This document shows, piece by piece, positions 42,779 to 52,326 of a stretch of DNA of 64,000 nucleotides; the first letter of the stretch is position 1, and each line of letters begins with the position of its first letter. This DNA is from an uncultured Tateyamaria sp. (lineage in GTDB: Bacteria > Pseudomonadota > Alphaproteobacteria > Rhodobacterales > Rhodobacteraceae): the NCBI GenBank assembly GCA_947501275.1, contig CANMVD010000001.1, positions 1,116,001-1,180,000 on the forward strand. Direction: 5' to 3'. Both the position numbers and the translations under genes were made by a program. The notes beneath the pieces were generated by a model. That model worked only from the letters and a program-made list of their open reading frames with translations. It had not been told where the DNA came from and did no database searches.

Positions 42779-44673
42779 GCGGCGACCTCGGAAGTCAAAA
42801 GCGCCGCAAGTTCGTGTGCCGCGTAAGGCTTGCGCAGGACAGGAGCGACCGCTTGGGCTGCGGTATGAAGCGGGTCGCCGGGGGGCAGGGAAGTCATCAG
42901 AATGACGGGCAACGCGCCTGCGATTTGCCGCGCCAGATCCACGCCAGACCGCGCGCCGGTCTTGAGGTTCACGTCCGACAGGACAAACCCGATATCGGGC
43001 AGATCGGCCGTAAGCGCGATGGCTTCGTCCACGTTTTCGGCTTCGATCACGGAATGGCCTAGCCCCATCAGCATATCGCGGTAGTGTTGGCGCAGCTCGG
43101 CCTCGTCCTCGACCAACAGAACCAGCGCGCCTGTCGAGGCCGGCGCTGGGCGCAGGGGCAGGCGCAGCCGTACTCGCGCCCCGAGTGTGCCGTTGCCCAG
43201 CTTAAGGTCACCGCCAGCGCGTTTGGTCATGTCATAGACCATGGGCAGGCCCAGACCGGACCCTTCGCTGCCCTTGGTGGTAAAGAATGGATCAAAGCCA
43301 TGGTCGAGGGCTGTGTCAGAGAAACCGGGACCGCTGTCTGTGACCACGAATTCCAACCATGTGTTATGGACTGTGCGTGTGTGGACATTGATTTCGCCTT
43401 TGGGACCGCAGGCGTCGCGCGCGTTGAGGATGAGGTTCAGAAGGGAATCCTTGACCATGCCGGAGTCCAACATGATCTGGCCTGACAGGTCGCTTTGTTC
43501 TACGCGCAGGGTGATCCCATCAGGCAATGTCGATTGTGCCATTGTGCGCAGATCATCAAGCAGCGTTTTGATGTTCGTGGCGGCGGGGCGCACGGACCGT
43601 CCCGCAGTCATGTCGCCAATCGCATTCAGCAGCTCGCCGCCGCGCCGCGCTGCGGACAGAGTGCCATCAATCAGGACCTTTGCCTCTGGAGTCAGATCTG
43701 GCTGATGCGATAGCTTGGATTGCAGTCCCAGAATGATCGTCAGGAGGTTAGAGAAATCATGGGCAAGCCCAGACGTCATTTGGGTTGCCAGCGCGCGACG
43801 GCGGTTCTGTTGCAGCGCAACACGCGCTTGGGTTTCTTCCGTGATGTCCATGGACAGAATGTAGACACCGCCAGCACTTTCTGGGGTAAATGCAACACGG
43901 ATGCGACGGGCGCTGGCTTCGTCCGTAAATTCAAACACACTGGCCTCGCCGCGATAGGCCTGTCTGAGTGAGGGTTCGATGCGACCATAGGCAAACGTGC
44001 CCAATGCGTCTGCGATCTGCATGCCGACGATATCAGAGGGCCGGTCGGGCATCACCGTGTTCAGGCGGCGGTTGGAAAATGTGTAGCGTCCGTCGCCATC
44101 CACGTGGGCGATGTGGGCGGGCATCATTTCCGTTGTCAGACGTGTGCGGGCTTCGGTCTGCGTCAGTTGGCGCTTGGCTTCTTCGAGCGCGGTGACGGTT
44201 GCAGCCAATTTGCGGTTGGTGGTGGACAGGGCCTCGGTATGCCCAAGCACCTGATCGCTGAGCTCGGAGGCGCGTGTGCGCAGCAGGGCCTCCTGCGCCT
44301 TGGTGTGGGAGATATCTGTATAAACTGTGACCCAGCCGCCTTGAGGCAGAGGAGACCCCTCGACGCTGATGGTGGCGCCATTGGCACGAGTGCGTTCCAT
44401 ATAGTGAGGTTCGAATGCGAGAGCCTGTTCCACACGCTCTTCGACAAAAGTGGAGATGTCGTCGATCTCGCCATATTCGCCGCGTTCTGCGAGATGGCGG
44501 ATCGTGTCACGAAACGACGCCCCCGGAGCTACCAGATCGTCGGGAAGATCAAACATCTGCTGGAATGGTGCGTTACAAACGGCAAGTCGCAGGTTCTGGT
44601 CAAAAATAGTGAGCCCCTGTGCGATCAGGTTCAGGCCAGAGGCCATGAGGGAGGGGGCGGGATCACTCTGCAT
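42775..44673 (-). CDS. Hybrid sensor histidine kinase (PAS-PAS-HisKA-HATPase-REC)
   Basis: A 632-residue kinase without membrane helices. There are two PAS-like domains (about 10-125 and 180-285) joined by a coiled coil, a phospho-acceptor His about 305 in SGLAHDFSNLLTIILG, an ATPase domain with DSGPGF and GSGLGLPMVYD, and a C-terminal receiver with LLVEDEAELRQHY and LSDVNL. A cytosolic signal is therefore likely. It is co-translated with the response regulator downstream and divergent from the acyl-CoA ligase gene across 189 bases, which suggests control of that operon. Confidence 0.92.
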   Translation of the reverse strand: MQSDPAPSLMASGLNLIAQGLTIFDQNLRLAVCNAPFQQMFDLPDDLVAPGASFRDTIRHLAERGEYGEIDDISTFVEERVEQALAFEPHYMERTRANGATISVEGSPLPQGGWVTVYTDISHTKAQEALLRTRASELSDQVLGHTEALSTTNRKLAATVTALEEAKRQLTQTEARTRLTTEMMPAHIAHVDGDGRYTFSNRRLNTVMPDRPSDIVGMQIADALGTFAYGRIEPSLRQAYRGEASVFEFTDEASARRIRVAFTPESAGGVYILSMDITEETQARVALQQNRRRALATQMTSGLAHDFSNLLTIILGLQSKLSHQPDLTPEAKVLIDGTLSAARRGGELLNAIGDMTAGRSVRPAATNIKTLLDDLRTMAQSTLPDGITLRVEQSDLSGQIMLDSGMVKDSLLNLILNARDACGPKGEINVHTRTVHNTWLEFVVTDSGPGFSDTALDHGFDPFFTTKGSEGSGLGLPMVYDMTKRAGGDLKLGNGTLGARVRLRLPLRPAPASTGALVLLVEDEAELRQHYRDMLMGLGHSVIEAENVDEAIALTADLPDIGFVLSDVNLKTGARSGVDLARQIAGALPVILMTSLPPGDPLHTAAQAVAPVLRKPYAAHELAALLTSEVAA

Positions 44674-44862
44674 AACTTATCGCTAGCACCCGATTTGAAC
44701 TCAGACAACGGCAGGCGCCGCCTTGTTACAATTCGTAAGGATTGGGAAAACATCAGGAAATTGTTGACGTACAACCTCACTGCGACACTGTTGTGCGAGA
44801 GAAGAATCGCACGAGCGGTCGCGCGTAGCCCGAACACGGGTTGCGTTTCGGGAGGAAAGACT

Positions 44863-46833
44863 TTGAACGATACGCCAATGGGCGACGCGGGGCTGCAATC
44901 AGTCCCGGCGCTTTTGCACCGTAACGCCACCACTTTTGCCAACGCGCCTGCGTATCGGGAAAAGGAATTTGGTATCTGGCAAAGCTGGACATGGGCGCAA
45001 ACCCATGAGCAGATTGAGGCGTTGGCGCTGGGTCTGCTGGATCTTGGCGTTGCTCCTGGCGACCACATTGCCGTCATCGGACGGAATCGCCCCTATCTTT
45101 ACTGGTCGATGATGGCCGCACAGATGTGTGGCGCGGTGCCGGTGCCATTGTATCAGGACGCGGTGGCCGAAGAGATGGCCTACGTGCTGGACCATTGTGG
45201 CGCACGTTTTGTAATCGCGGGCGATCAGGAGCAAGTCGACAAGGTCGTCGAAGTTCAGGATCGTTTGCCGATGTTTGAGCAGATGATCTATCTCGATCCG
45301 CGCGGCTTGCGGAAATACGATCATGGAAAGCTCCATCAGTATTCTCACGTGCAGGATGCTGGCCGAGCCAAGCGCGATGAATTGCGCGCGGAGTTAAAAC
45401 GCCGCTCGGATGCTCTGAACTACGACAGCACCTGCGTGATGCTGTACACATCCGGCACCACGGGCAAGCCCAAGGGTGTCGTGCTGAGCAATCGCAATGT
45501 AATTGAAACGTCCAAGTCCTCGTCCGAGTTTGATGGCTTGCGTCAAACCGATGATATCCTTGCCTACTTGCCGATGGCTTGGGTCGGCGATTTCATCTTT
45601 TCCGTGGGGCAGGCGCTGTGGACTGGGTTTTGCACCAATTGCCCCGAAAGCCCCGATACGATGCACGTGGATCTGCGCGAGATCGGCCCAACCTACTATT
45701 TTGCCCCGCCGCGCGTGTTTGAGAACCAGTTGACCCAAGTCATGATCCGGATGGAGGATGCTGGGCGTTTGAAGCAATGGATGTTCCATTACTTCATGGC
45801 CCATGCCCGTAAGGTTGGTCCTGCGATTCTGGATGGCGAAAATGTGGGTGCGATGGATCGTCTGAAATACGCCATGGGCGAGTTGATGATTTATGGCCCG
45901 TTGAAGAACACACTCGGCTTTAGCCGGGTTCGTGTGGGCTATACCGCTGGTGAAGCGATTGGCCCGGAGATCTTTGATTTTTATCGCTCATTGGGCATCA
46001 ACCTTAAGCAACTCTATGGTCAGACCGAAGCGACGGTGTTCATCACGGCCCAGCCTGACGGGCAGGTACGAAGCGATACTGTTGGTGTGCAGTGCCCCGG
46101 GGTTGAGTTGAAAATCGCAGAGAATGGCGAGGTGTTCTACCGTTCACCCGGCGTGTTTGTGGAATATTACAAGAATGCCGAAAGCACGGCCGACACCAAA
46201 GATGCGGAAGGTTGGGTCGCTACGGGTGACGCGGGCTTTATTGAGGAAGACACAGGACACCTGCGCATCATCGACCGGGCCAAGGATGTGGGTCAGATGG
46301 CATCGGGAGCGTTGTTTGCGCCGAAGTACGTTGAGAACAAGTTGAAATTTTTCCCCAACATTCTGGAGGCTGTTGTGTTCGGCAACGGCCGGGATGAGTG
46401 CACGGCTTTCATCAACATTGACCTGACCGCAGTGGGGAACTGGGCGGAGCGCAACAACATTGGTTATGGGTCCTATCAGGAGTTGGCCCAGCATCCGCAG
46501 GTGCTGGCCACCGTGAAGGCGCATGTTGAAGAGGTGAACGCCTCCGTCGCGCAGGACGAGATGTTATCGAGTTGTCAGGTGCACCGCTTTGTGGTGCTGC
46601 ACAAGCAACTGGATGCAGATGATGGTGAACTGACCCGCACGCTGAAAGTGCGCCGTCGCATCATTGAGGAGAAGTTCGGGGACATCATTGCAGCGCTTTA
46701 TGATGGGTCTTCTGAGGTGTCGACGACCACGGAAGTGACCTATGAAGATGGTCGTAAGGGCGCGATTTCGGCAACACTACAAGTTCAATCTGCGACAGTT
46801 ACGCCGGTTGCGCAGAAGATGGCAGCGGAATGA
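44863..46833 (+). CDS. AMP-dependent long-chain acyl-CoA ligase-like protein
   Basis: A 656-residue ANL enzyme of the long-chain acyl-CoA synthetase type. The phosphate loop YTSGTTGKPKG, the A5-type LYGQTEA and the A7-type GWVATGDAGF are intact; the A8 hinge reads RIIDRAKDVGQM. The start is TTG at 44863, eight bases after an ideal GGAGG; ATG 44878 is the alternative. The frame stays open far upstream but covers the antisense side of the kinase gene. It heads the ABC transporter operon and probably activates the imported acid to its CoA ester. Confidence 0.9.
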   Translation: MNDTPMGDAGLQSVPALLHRNATTFANAPAYREKEFGIWQSWTWAQTHEQIEALALGLLDLGVAPGDHIAVIGRNRPYLYWSMMAAQMCGAVPVPLYQDAVAEEMAYVLDHCGARFVIAGDQEQVDKVVEVQDRLPMFEQMIYLDPRGLRKYDHGKLHQYSHVQDAGRAKRDELRAELKRRSDALNYDSTCVMLYTSGTTGKPKGVVLSNRNVIETSKSSSEFDGLRQTDDILAYLPMAWVGDFIFSVGQALWTGFCTNCPESPDTMHVDLREIGPTYYFAPPRVFENQLTQVMIRMEDAGRLKQWMFHYFMAHARKVGPAILDGENVGAMDRLKYAMGELMIYGPLKNTLGFSRVRVGYTAGEAIGPEIFDFYRSLGINLKQLYGQTEATVFITAQPDGQVRSDTVGVQCPGVELKIAENGEVFYRSPGVFVEYYKNAESTADTKDAEGWVATGDAGFIEEDTGHLRIIDRAKDVGQMASGALFAPKYVENKLKFFPNILEAVVFGNGRDECTAFINIDLTAVGNWAERNNIGYGSYQELAQHPQVLATVKAHVEEVNASVAQDEMLSSCQVHRFVVLHKQLDADDGELTRTLKVRRRIIEEKFGDIIAALYDGSSEVSTTTEVTYEDGRKGAISATLQVQSATVTPVAQKMAAE

Positions 46834-46889
46834 TGGTCGCTGACGCTCGCCCTACGGGCATCGCCCCACCCACCATCCCGAGGGATGTA

Positions 46890-47054
46890 TCACTCCTGAA
46901 AGACGTGCCGCACGGCACAGCGCAGTCTGTTGTCTCCCGTAAAGGCGCCGATTTTGGCACGCATTTTGCGGCGCGTTTCTTGTGCGCTCAGCCCTTTGCG
47001 ATGACAATCAAAGGCGAGGTTCAGCAGGTAGCGGCGTTCAAGTGTGTCAAACAT
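46890..47054 (-). CDS. Small basic conserved-looking protein on the opposite strand (54 aa)
   Basis: A 54-residue Arg-rich protein (MFDTLERRYLLNLAFDCHRK at the N-terminus, later RRKMRAKIGAFTGDNRLR). It has a strong GGAGG ribosome site seven bases before the ATG at 47054. It lies opposite to the operon, between the ligase and the ATPase gene. The composition and start signal suggest a genuine gene, possibly nucleic-acid binding. I recognise no named family. Confidence 0.6.
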   Translation of the reverse strand: MFDTLERRYLLNLAFDCHRKGLSAQETRRKMRAKIGAFTGDNRLRCAVRHVFQE

Positions 47055-47127
47055 TTTTGGCCCTCCGATGCGGCGTGTCCTCACTCTGCGCACAAAATGG
47101 TTAACATCCCGCTGATGGAGGGTGCGA

Positions 47128-47946
47128 ATGCTTGATCAGACCGATGGATACGTCACCGCAGACGGTCGCAAGATTGGCGGCGTTGTGATGGAGATGAAGA
47201 ATATTACCCTGCGTTTTGGCGGGGTTGAGGCGATCAAGGACATCTCCTTTGATATTCGCGAGGGCGAAATTCGAGCGATAATTGGACCCAATGGGGCTGG
47301 TAAGTCCTCAATGCTCAATGTGATTTCCGGGTTCTATGTACCTCAGGAAGGGCAGGTCTTTTACAAGGGCGCGCCGCGCCCTCCGATGAAGCCTTTCGAG
47401 GTTGCCCGCCAAGGTATTGCGCGCACGTTCCAGAACATAGCCTTGTTTGAGGGGATGTCCGTATTGGACAATGTTATGACTGGTCGTCTGACCGCGATGA
47501 AGACGGGTTTGTTTTCGCAAGCGATCTGGAAAGGTAAGGCCGAGGCAGAAGAAACGGAAAACCGGGAAGTTGCTGAAAAAATTATTGATTTTCTGGAAAT
47601 CCAGGCCATTCGCAAGACCCCGGTGTCGCGGTTGCCATATGGGTTGAAAAAGCGGGTCGAGTTGGCCCGCGCCTTGGCGGCTGAGCCATCCTTGTTGCTG
47701 CTGGATGAGCCGATGGCTGGCATGAATGTCGAAGAAAAAGAGGACATGAGCCGCTTTATTCTGGATGTGAACGATGAGTTTGGCACCACAATCGCGTTGA
47801 TCGAGCACGATATGGGCGTGGTCATGGATCTGTCTGACCGTGTCGTCGTGATGGATTATGGCAAGAAGATTGGCGACGGTTCGCCAGATGAGGTGCGCGG
47901 CAATCAGGCCGTGATTGACGCCTATCTTGGGGTTGCGCATGACTAG
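47128..47946 (+). CDS. ABC transporter ATP-binding protein (LivG type)
   Basis: A 272-residue ATPase of a branched-chain amino acid/aromatic acid type importer. Walker A GPNGAGKSS, a signature region reduced to VSRLPYGLKKRVELARAL, Walker B LLLLDEPMAGMN and switch His in IEHDMGVV are visible. The ATG at 47128 has GGAGGG five bases upstream. The substitution of LSGGQ by LPYGL is common in LivG proteins. The stop overlaps the start of the first exported protein gene. Confidence 0.93.
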   Translation: MLDQTDGYVTADGRKIGGVVMEMKNITLRFGGVEAIKDISFDIREGEIRAIIGPNGAGKSSMLNVISGFYVPQEGQVFYKGAPRPPMKPFEVARQGIARTFQNIALFEGMSVLDNVMTGRLTAMKTGLFSQAIWKGKAEAEETENREVAEKIIDFLEIQAIRKTPVSRLPYGLKKRVELARALAAEPSLLLLDEPMAGMNVEEKEDMSRFILDVNDEFGTTIALIEHDMGVVMDLSDRVVVMDYGKKIGDGSPDEVRGNQAVIDAYLGVAHD

Positions 47947-48445
47947 CGTTTGGGCCCAGACCCGGTGTGCACAGGTCGTGCATCGCTTGTGGCCAGCCCG
48001 TGCGCCGGCGTGGTGCACATTCGCCTTTGCACTGGCGACGGCCCCTGCGGCGCAGGCCGGGGCGTGGGATGTTTTTGTGGCGCGCTGTCTGGATGCTTAT
48101 GAGCATCAAACCCTGCCCGTTGTCGATGGGTTGAACCAGCAGCCCGTGGACCAGATGCACGATGCGATCCGTGTATTTGGCCCGGACGAAAGTGGCCTGC
48201 TGGTTGTGCTGGATGCTGCACCGCGCCTTGGCGAGCGGACCTGCAGTGTCAGTCAACCCGGAGCGCAGGTGCTGGAGTCCGCCTATCGCGATTGGGTGGC
48301 GGACGTGACGGCGCGCGAAACCTATTTGGCGCAGGCGGATCTGTTGGTGAGCAATCAGTGGATTGAGCCGCAAGTGCACGTGGTTGCGCGACTTGATGGC
48401 AGTGGAGCGACTTACACCGTGGTGGAGACGGATCTTGAGAGCTAG
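47939..48445 (+). CDS. Exported hypothetical protein 1 in the ABC operon
   Basis: A 168-residue protein with an N-terminal export signal that is long and arginine-rich before a hydrophobic AFALATAPAAQA segment. The mature domain begins GAWDVFVARCLDAYEH and carries two Cys. The ATG at 47939 overlaps the end of the ATPase gene by eight bases. No known domain is recognised. Its place between the ATPase and the first permease gene is unusual for this transporter class. Confidence 0.75.
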   Translation: MTSVWAQTRCAQVVHRLWPARAPAWCTFAFALATAPAAQAGAWDVFVARCLDAYEHQTLPVVDGLNQQPVDQMHDAIRVFGPDESGLLVVLDAAPRLGERTCSVSQPGAQVLESAYRDWVADVTARETYLAQADLLVSNQWIEPQVHVVARLDGSGATYTVVETDLES

Positions 48446-49013
48446 GGCGCTGGCCATATGTGCAGCCCTCTGGGCGTCGCCCGCCTTGGCAGAGGAACCG
48501 GCGTTTTGCGATACGGGTCTGGCGGGTCTTTGTGACGTAATTGAAACGCAGTGTATGCCTTATCTGGAAGATCCGGCGAGTCTTTCGCCACGAGAGATCA
48601 TGCCCGTTCCCCGCACTTTCCGGCGTTACTTTGAGAGCACGTTGAATTCGTATGTTTTGGGTTATCAGGAAACCGATGTGCCCAATGCAATGGTGGTGTT
48701 CATGTATGATGAACCTGCTTGTGAAGTGATCGTTCATGGTCTCGGATACAATGACCTGTGGTCCGCTTACGCAACGTGGCGTGCCGGGGCTGGCGCACGT
48801 TTTGAGGCGAGCACGGACTTTCAGCCGACAAGCCGTATCACCATGGACCGCGCCTATGCCGCGACGTTTCTGGCGGCACCGCGTCGGGATGGCCGCGTGA
48901 CCGAAGTGACGCTGAACTGGAACCTGACATTTGAGGGCCTGACCCGTTTGCGAGTGAGCTATCAGCCGTTGCGAGATCACACGGCGGACCTGATGGGGGT
49001 GGCGTTGAAATGA
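48435..49013 (+). CDS. Exported hypothetical protein 2 in the ABC operon
   Basis: A 192-residue protein with a signal peptide (MRARALAICAALWASPALAE) if translation starts at TTG 48435, which has GGAG seven bases upstream and overlaps the previous stop. The mature part has four Cys (FCDTGLAGLCDVIETQC and one later) and no recognisable domain. Upstream in-frame codons to 48363 give no signal sequence. Probably periplasmic with disulfides. Confidence 0.7.
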   Translation: MRARALAICAALWASPALAEEPAFCDTGLAGLCDVIETQCMPYLEDPASLSPREIMPVPRTFRRYFESTLNSYVLGYQETDVPNAMVVFMYDEPACEVIVHGLGYNDLWSAYATWRAGAGARFEASTDFQPTSRITMDRAYAATFLAAPRRDGRVTEVTLNWNLTFEGLTRLRVSYQPLRDHTADLMGVALK

Positions 49014-49549
49014 GGGTTGTGCTTGCCTGTTTCGCTCTGCTTTGGCCGGTTGCCGCATTGGCGCAGGATCAGGCGGCGTTTGAGGCGGGTTTGGGTGATT
49101 GCGCCCGTTACATCGCGGCCAAACCGCAACAGGTCTGGGCCTTTCAGACACCTGCCTATGACGTGGATGAGGACGAGGGCGGGATCAGTGGCACCGTTGT
49201 CTATCCGCAAGGCTCTGCGGGTGGTTTCGATTTTGCGATGAGCTTTGATTACACGCGGGGTACGTCCACGGCGCCGGGAACGTGGTTGTGTTCTGGGGCG
49301 GGGCCGAAATCGCCCATCTGGCCTGTGTTTGATACGACGGGTTGGATCGGGGCCGATGCCCGTCTGCGGTCCAATGGGCTGGTCGAATTGAAGTTTCCGG
49401 GGCCGCAACGGGCTTATGCGAATTGCACGGCCGACAGCCCTGACATCTATTTTCTATTCAATGCTGGCGAGGGCGACCGTGTCGTCTTTGCTGCCACAAC
49501 GGGACCCGCGGCGGCTGCATTTTGCGCGTCGATGGGATGGAAAGGGTAA
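49010..49549 (+). CDS. Exported hypothetical protein 3 in the ABC operon
   Basis: A 179-residue protein with a signal peptide (MRVVLACFALLWPVAALAQ) and four Cys in the mature part, which is predicted beta-rich. The ATG overlaps the stop of exported protein 2 as ATGA. It is not similar in sequence to its two neighbours by eye, though all three share size, signal peptide and conserved Cys. No known domain is recognised. Co-translation points to a shared periplasmic task. Confidence 0.75.
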   Translation: MRVVLACFALLWPVAALAQDQAAFEAGLGDCARYIAAKPQQVWAFQTPAYDVDEDEGGISGTVVYPQGSAGGFDFAMSFDYTRGTSTAPGTWLCSGAGPKSPIWPVFDTTGWIGADARLRSNGLVELKFPGPQRAYANCTADSPDIYFLFNAGEGDRVVFAATTGPAAAAFCASMGWKG

Positions 49550-49554
49550 GCGCG

Positions 49555-50565
49555 ATGCCTGAGCAGATGTTCTTTGCGATGGAGGTGATCCTGAACGGGC
49601 TCATGGCCGGGGTTCTATATGCCCTTGTGGCTTTGGGTTTTGTTCTGATTTTCAAAGCCTCCGGCATCTTTAATTTTGCCCAAGGGGTGATGGCCTTGTT
49701 TGCAGCCATGACTTTTGTTGGCATTCAGAACGGACAGGTGCCGTTTTCCCATCTCATCAATGCGGTGTTCGGCACGCATATCCACTATTTCGGGTGGGAG
49801 GTGCACTCGATCCTTGCGATCATTTTGACCATTGGGGTGATGATCCTGCTGGCGTGGGCGGTGCAGGCCTTTGTGTTCCGTCATCTTGTGGGGCAGGAGC
49901 CGATCATTCTGTTTATGGCGACCATCGGACTTGCCTATCTTCTGGAAGGTGTGGCGGATTTGATGTGGGGCTCGGAGATTAAGAAGCTGGATGTCTGTCT
50001 GGCTGAAGGTACGTGTTTGCCGCAGGGTATGAACCTTGCCTTTGATGAATTTTCGGCCCGTGTCTTTGACCAGCCATTTGGGATGTTCATCGACAACCTG
50101 GACATTACAGCGACCATTATCGCGATTTTGCTGGTCACTGCATTGGTGATGTTTTCGCAGTACACCAAGCAGGGTCGCGCGATGCGCGCGGTGGCGGATG
50201 ACCATCAGGCGGCTTTGTCTGTTGGTGTGTCGTTGAATTACATCTGGATTCTGGTCTGGTCGGTGGCGGGCTTTGTCGCTTTGGTCGCGGGCATCATGTG
50301 GGGTGCGAAGTCGGGTGTTCAGTTTTCGCTATCCCTGATCGCGCTTAAAGCCTTGCCGGTGTTGATGCTGGGTGGCTTTACCTCGATCCCCGGGGCTATT
50401 GTTGGTGGCTTGATCATTGGTGTGGGTGAGAAGCTGTTTGAATTTGCCATTGGCCCGATGATTGGCGGTGCGACCGAAAATTGGTTTGCCTACGTTTTGG
50501 CGCTGATCTTTCTGGTGTTCCGCCCGCAGGGACTGTTTGGGGAGAAGATCATTGAACGAGTGTGA
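49555..50565 (+). CDS. ABC transporter permease (LivH type)
   Basis: A 336-residue inner-membrane permease with about eight helices. The N-terminal EVILNGLMAGVLYALVALGF and the later GVSLNYIWILVWSVAGFVAL and SLIALKALPVLMLGGFTSIP blocks (cytosolic coupling region) are typical of LivH. ATG 49555 lies five bases after the previous stop, with AAAGGG upstream. It forms the translocation pore with the LivM-type permease encoded downstream. Confidence 0.93.
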   Translation: MPEQMFFAMEVILNGLMAGVLYALVALGFVLIFKASGIFNFAQGVMALFAAMTFVGIQNGQVPFSHLINAVFGTHIHYFGWEVHSILAIILTIGVMILLAWAVQAFVFRHLVGQEPIILFMATIGLAYLLEGVADLMWGSEIKKLDVCLAEGTCLPQGMNLAFDEFSARVFDQPFGMFIDNLDITATIIAILLVTALVMFSQYTKQGRAMRAVADDHQAALSVGVSLNYIWILVWSVAGFVALVAGIMWGAKSGVQFSLSLIALKALPVLMLGGFTSIPGAIVGGLIIGVGEKLFEFAIGPMIGGATENWFAYVLALIFLVFRPQGLFGEKIIERV

Positions 50566-50631
50566 TCCATCCCGACTGGGCGACCCCATTGGGCGCCGCC
50601 CAATGAGACCCGCCCACCCGGCACCTTCGCG

Positions 50632-50970
50632 TCAGCTGTCCAGTTGCCGGAAGAGCATGACCGTGAAGGCGGCCAGAACCGTGATCGCCAACGTGGCGGA
50701 CAACAGTAGATCTCCCGTGAGCAAGAGCGCGGCACCGGCACAGATCGTCAGGATCAGCGTGCACAGCAGCAGCATTTGCCCAATGCTGGAATGGGTGGGC
50801 AAGTCCGCCTCTGGTTCTTCGATCAAGTCGGGCTCGACCGGGTCGTTGGGCGTAACATCGGGGATGGAATCCATAAGCTCCGCCTTGGCGGCGGTCAGTT
50901 CCACTGTCGTTAATTCGCCCCGCGCATGTGCAGCATCGAGACGACGCATGTCGTCCAGAATTGCGGTCAT
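50632..50970 (-). CDS. Small two-helix membrane protein on the opposite strand
   Basis: A 112-residue protein: an N-terminal helical region with a SHOCT-like look (MTAILDDMRRLDAAHARGEL), an acidic linker (EPDLIEEPEADLP), and two C-terminal membrane helices. The ATG at 50970 has GGAG eight bases upstream. It interrupts the ABC operon on the opposite strand between the two permease genes. Function unknown; the hydrophobic pattern and start signal support a real gene. Confidence 0.65.
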   Translation of the reverse strand: MTAILDDMRRLDAAHARGELTTVELTAAKAELMDSIPDVTPNDPVEPDLIEEPEADLPTHSSIGQMLLLCTLILTICAGAALLLTGDLLLSATLAITVLAAFTVMLFRQLDS

Positions 50971-51069
50971 CAGACCCACTCCATTTACCCGCCTCCAAGC
51001 TGGCGTGGAAATTGGGAAAGAATGTGGCGAGGCCCCGGAAGTTGGGTTTGTGGTTAAAAGTTTGCAAAT

Positions 51070-51128
51070 GGGGCCACCCCCCTTGGGCCAGCGGCCTGCA
51101 CCCCCGTGGTATTTTTTGTCAGAAAAAG
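51070..51128 (+). repeat. Intergenic repeat, copy 4
   Basis: A GC-rich part with the short hairpin GGCC-AGC-GGCC (51086-51096), then CTGCACCCCC and the tail GTGGTATTTTTTGTCAGAAA. It lies 32 bases upstream of the LivM-type permease gene, in the same orientation. Confidence 0.7.
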
Positions 51129-51159
51129 CCTGTGCGTGGGCTGTTGGAGGAATTTCCTG

Positions 51160-52236
51160 ATGTTTTATCGCGAAGCCGGGGATTTCAGTACGACTTACCC
51201 CCAGGACAGCCAGACCTTTCCCATCCGTTTTGATCGCTATCGCTACTACGTGGTGTTGGCTGTGGCGCTGTTGGTGCTGCCGTTTGTGATGACGGATTAT
51301 CTGGTCAATTCGATCTTTTTGCCCTTTTTGATATACGCCATTGCGGCCATTGGGTTGAATATCCTAACGGGCTATTGCGGTCAGGTGTCTTTGGGCACAG
51401 GTGGTTTCATGGCTGTCGGGGCGTATGCCTGTTACAAGTTGATGACGGCGTTTCCGGATGTGAACATCTTTTTCCACGTCATCTTGGCGGGGGGGATTAC
51501 GGCCCTTGTCGGCACGGCCTTTGGCTTGCCGAGTTTGCGGATCAAGGGTTTTTATCTGGCTGTGGCCACACTTGCTGCGCAGTTCTTTCTGGTTTGGCTG
51601 TTCAACAAGGTCAGCTGGTTTTACAACTATTCCGCATCTGGCCAGATCAACGCGCCTGAGAGAACCGTGTTTGGCGTGCCTGTGACGGGTGCAAACACGG
51701 ATGCCTGGGCCACCTATTTATTCTGTCTGGTCTTTACCGTGGGTGCGGCACTGTTGGCACGCAATCTGACTCGTGGTGCTGTGGGCCGTCAGTGGATGGC
51801 CATTCGCGACATGGATATTGCCGCCGAAATCATTGGAGTGAACCCGCTGAAGGCCAAGTTGACGGCCTTTGCGGTGTCGTCCTTTTTTGTGGGCGTATCG
51901 GGGGCTTTGTTCTTTGCGGTCTATTTGGGCGCTGTGGAAGTCGGTGAAGTCTTTGGCATCACCAAGTCGTTCCTTGTGCTGTTCATGATCATCATCGGCG
52001 GGCTTGGATCGATCTTTGGATCATTTGCCGGCGCTGCCTTTCTGGTGGTTTTGCCCGTGGTGTTGAAAATCGTTGGCGTCGATATGCTTGGCTGGCCCAC
52101 GGATATCGTTGCGCATTTCCAACTTGTGATCGTGGGGGCGCTGATCATCGTCTTCCTGCGTTATGAGCCGCATGGCATTGCCCAGTTGTGGCGCGTGGCC
52201 AAAGAGAAATTGAGATTGTGGCCGTTCCCGCACTAG
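51160..52236 (+). CDS. ABC transporter permease (LivM type)
   Basis: A 358-residue inner-membrane permease. The conserved LNILTGYCGQVSLGTGGFMA and FGLPSLRIKGFYLAVATLA blocks and the cytosolic coupling segment AAEIIGVNPLKAKLTAFAVS identify LivM. The ATG at 51160 follows TTGGAGGAAT, which fixes the start. It is separated from the LivH-type gene by the oppositely oriented small gene and repeat copy 4, so it may have its own promoter. Confidence 0.93.
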   Translation: MFYREAGDFSTTYPQDSQTFPIRFDRYRYYVVLAVALLVLPFVMTDYLVNSIFLPFLIYAIAAIGLNILTGYCGQVSLGTGGFMAVGAYACYKLMTAFPDVNIFFHVILAGGITALVGTAFGLPSLRIKGFYLAVATLAAQFFLVWLFNKVSWFYNYSASGQINAPERTVFGVPVTGANTDAWATYLFCLVFTVGAALLARNLTRGAVGRQWMAIRDMDIAAEIIGVNPLKAKLTAFAVSSFFVGVSGALFFAVYLGAVEVGEVFGITKSFLVLFMIIIGGLGSIFGSFAGAAFLVVLPVVLKIVGVDMLGWPTDIVAHFQLVIVGALIIVFLRYEPHGIAQLWRVAKEKLRLWPFPH

Positions 52237-52326
52237 CGGGGGTGGTTGCCAAAACGGCGGGGACAACCTCGCCCTACGTATGGGCCTGCAAGGGCTCGCA
52301 TCGGAAAAACCAAGGGAGGAACCCCG

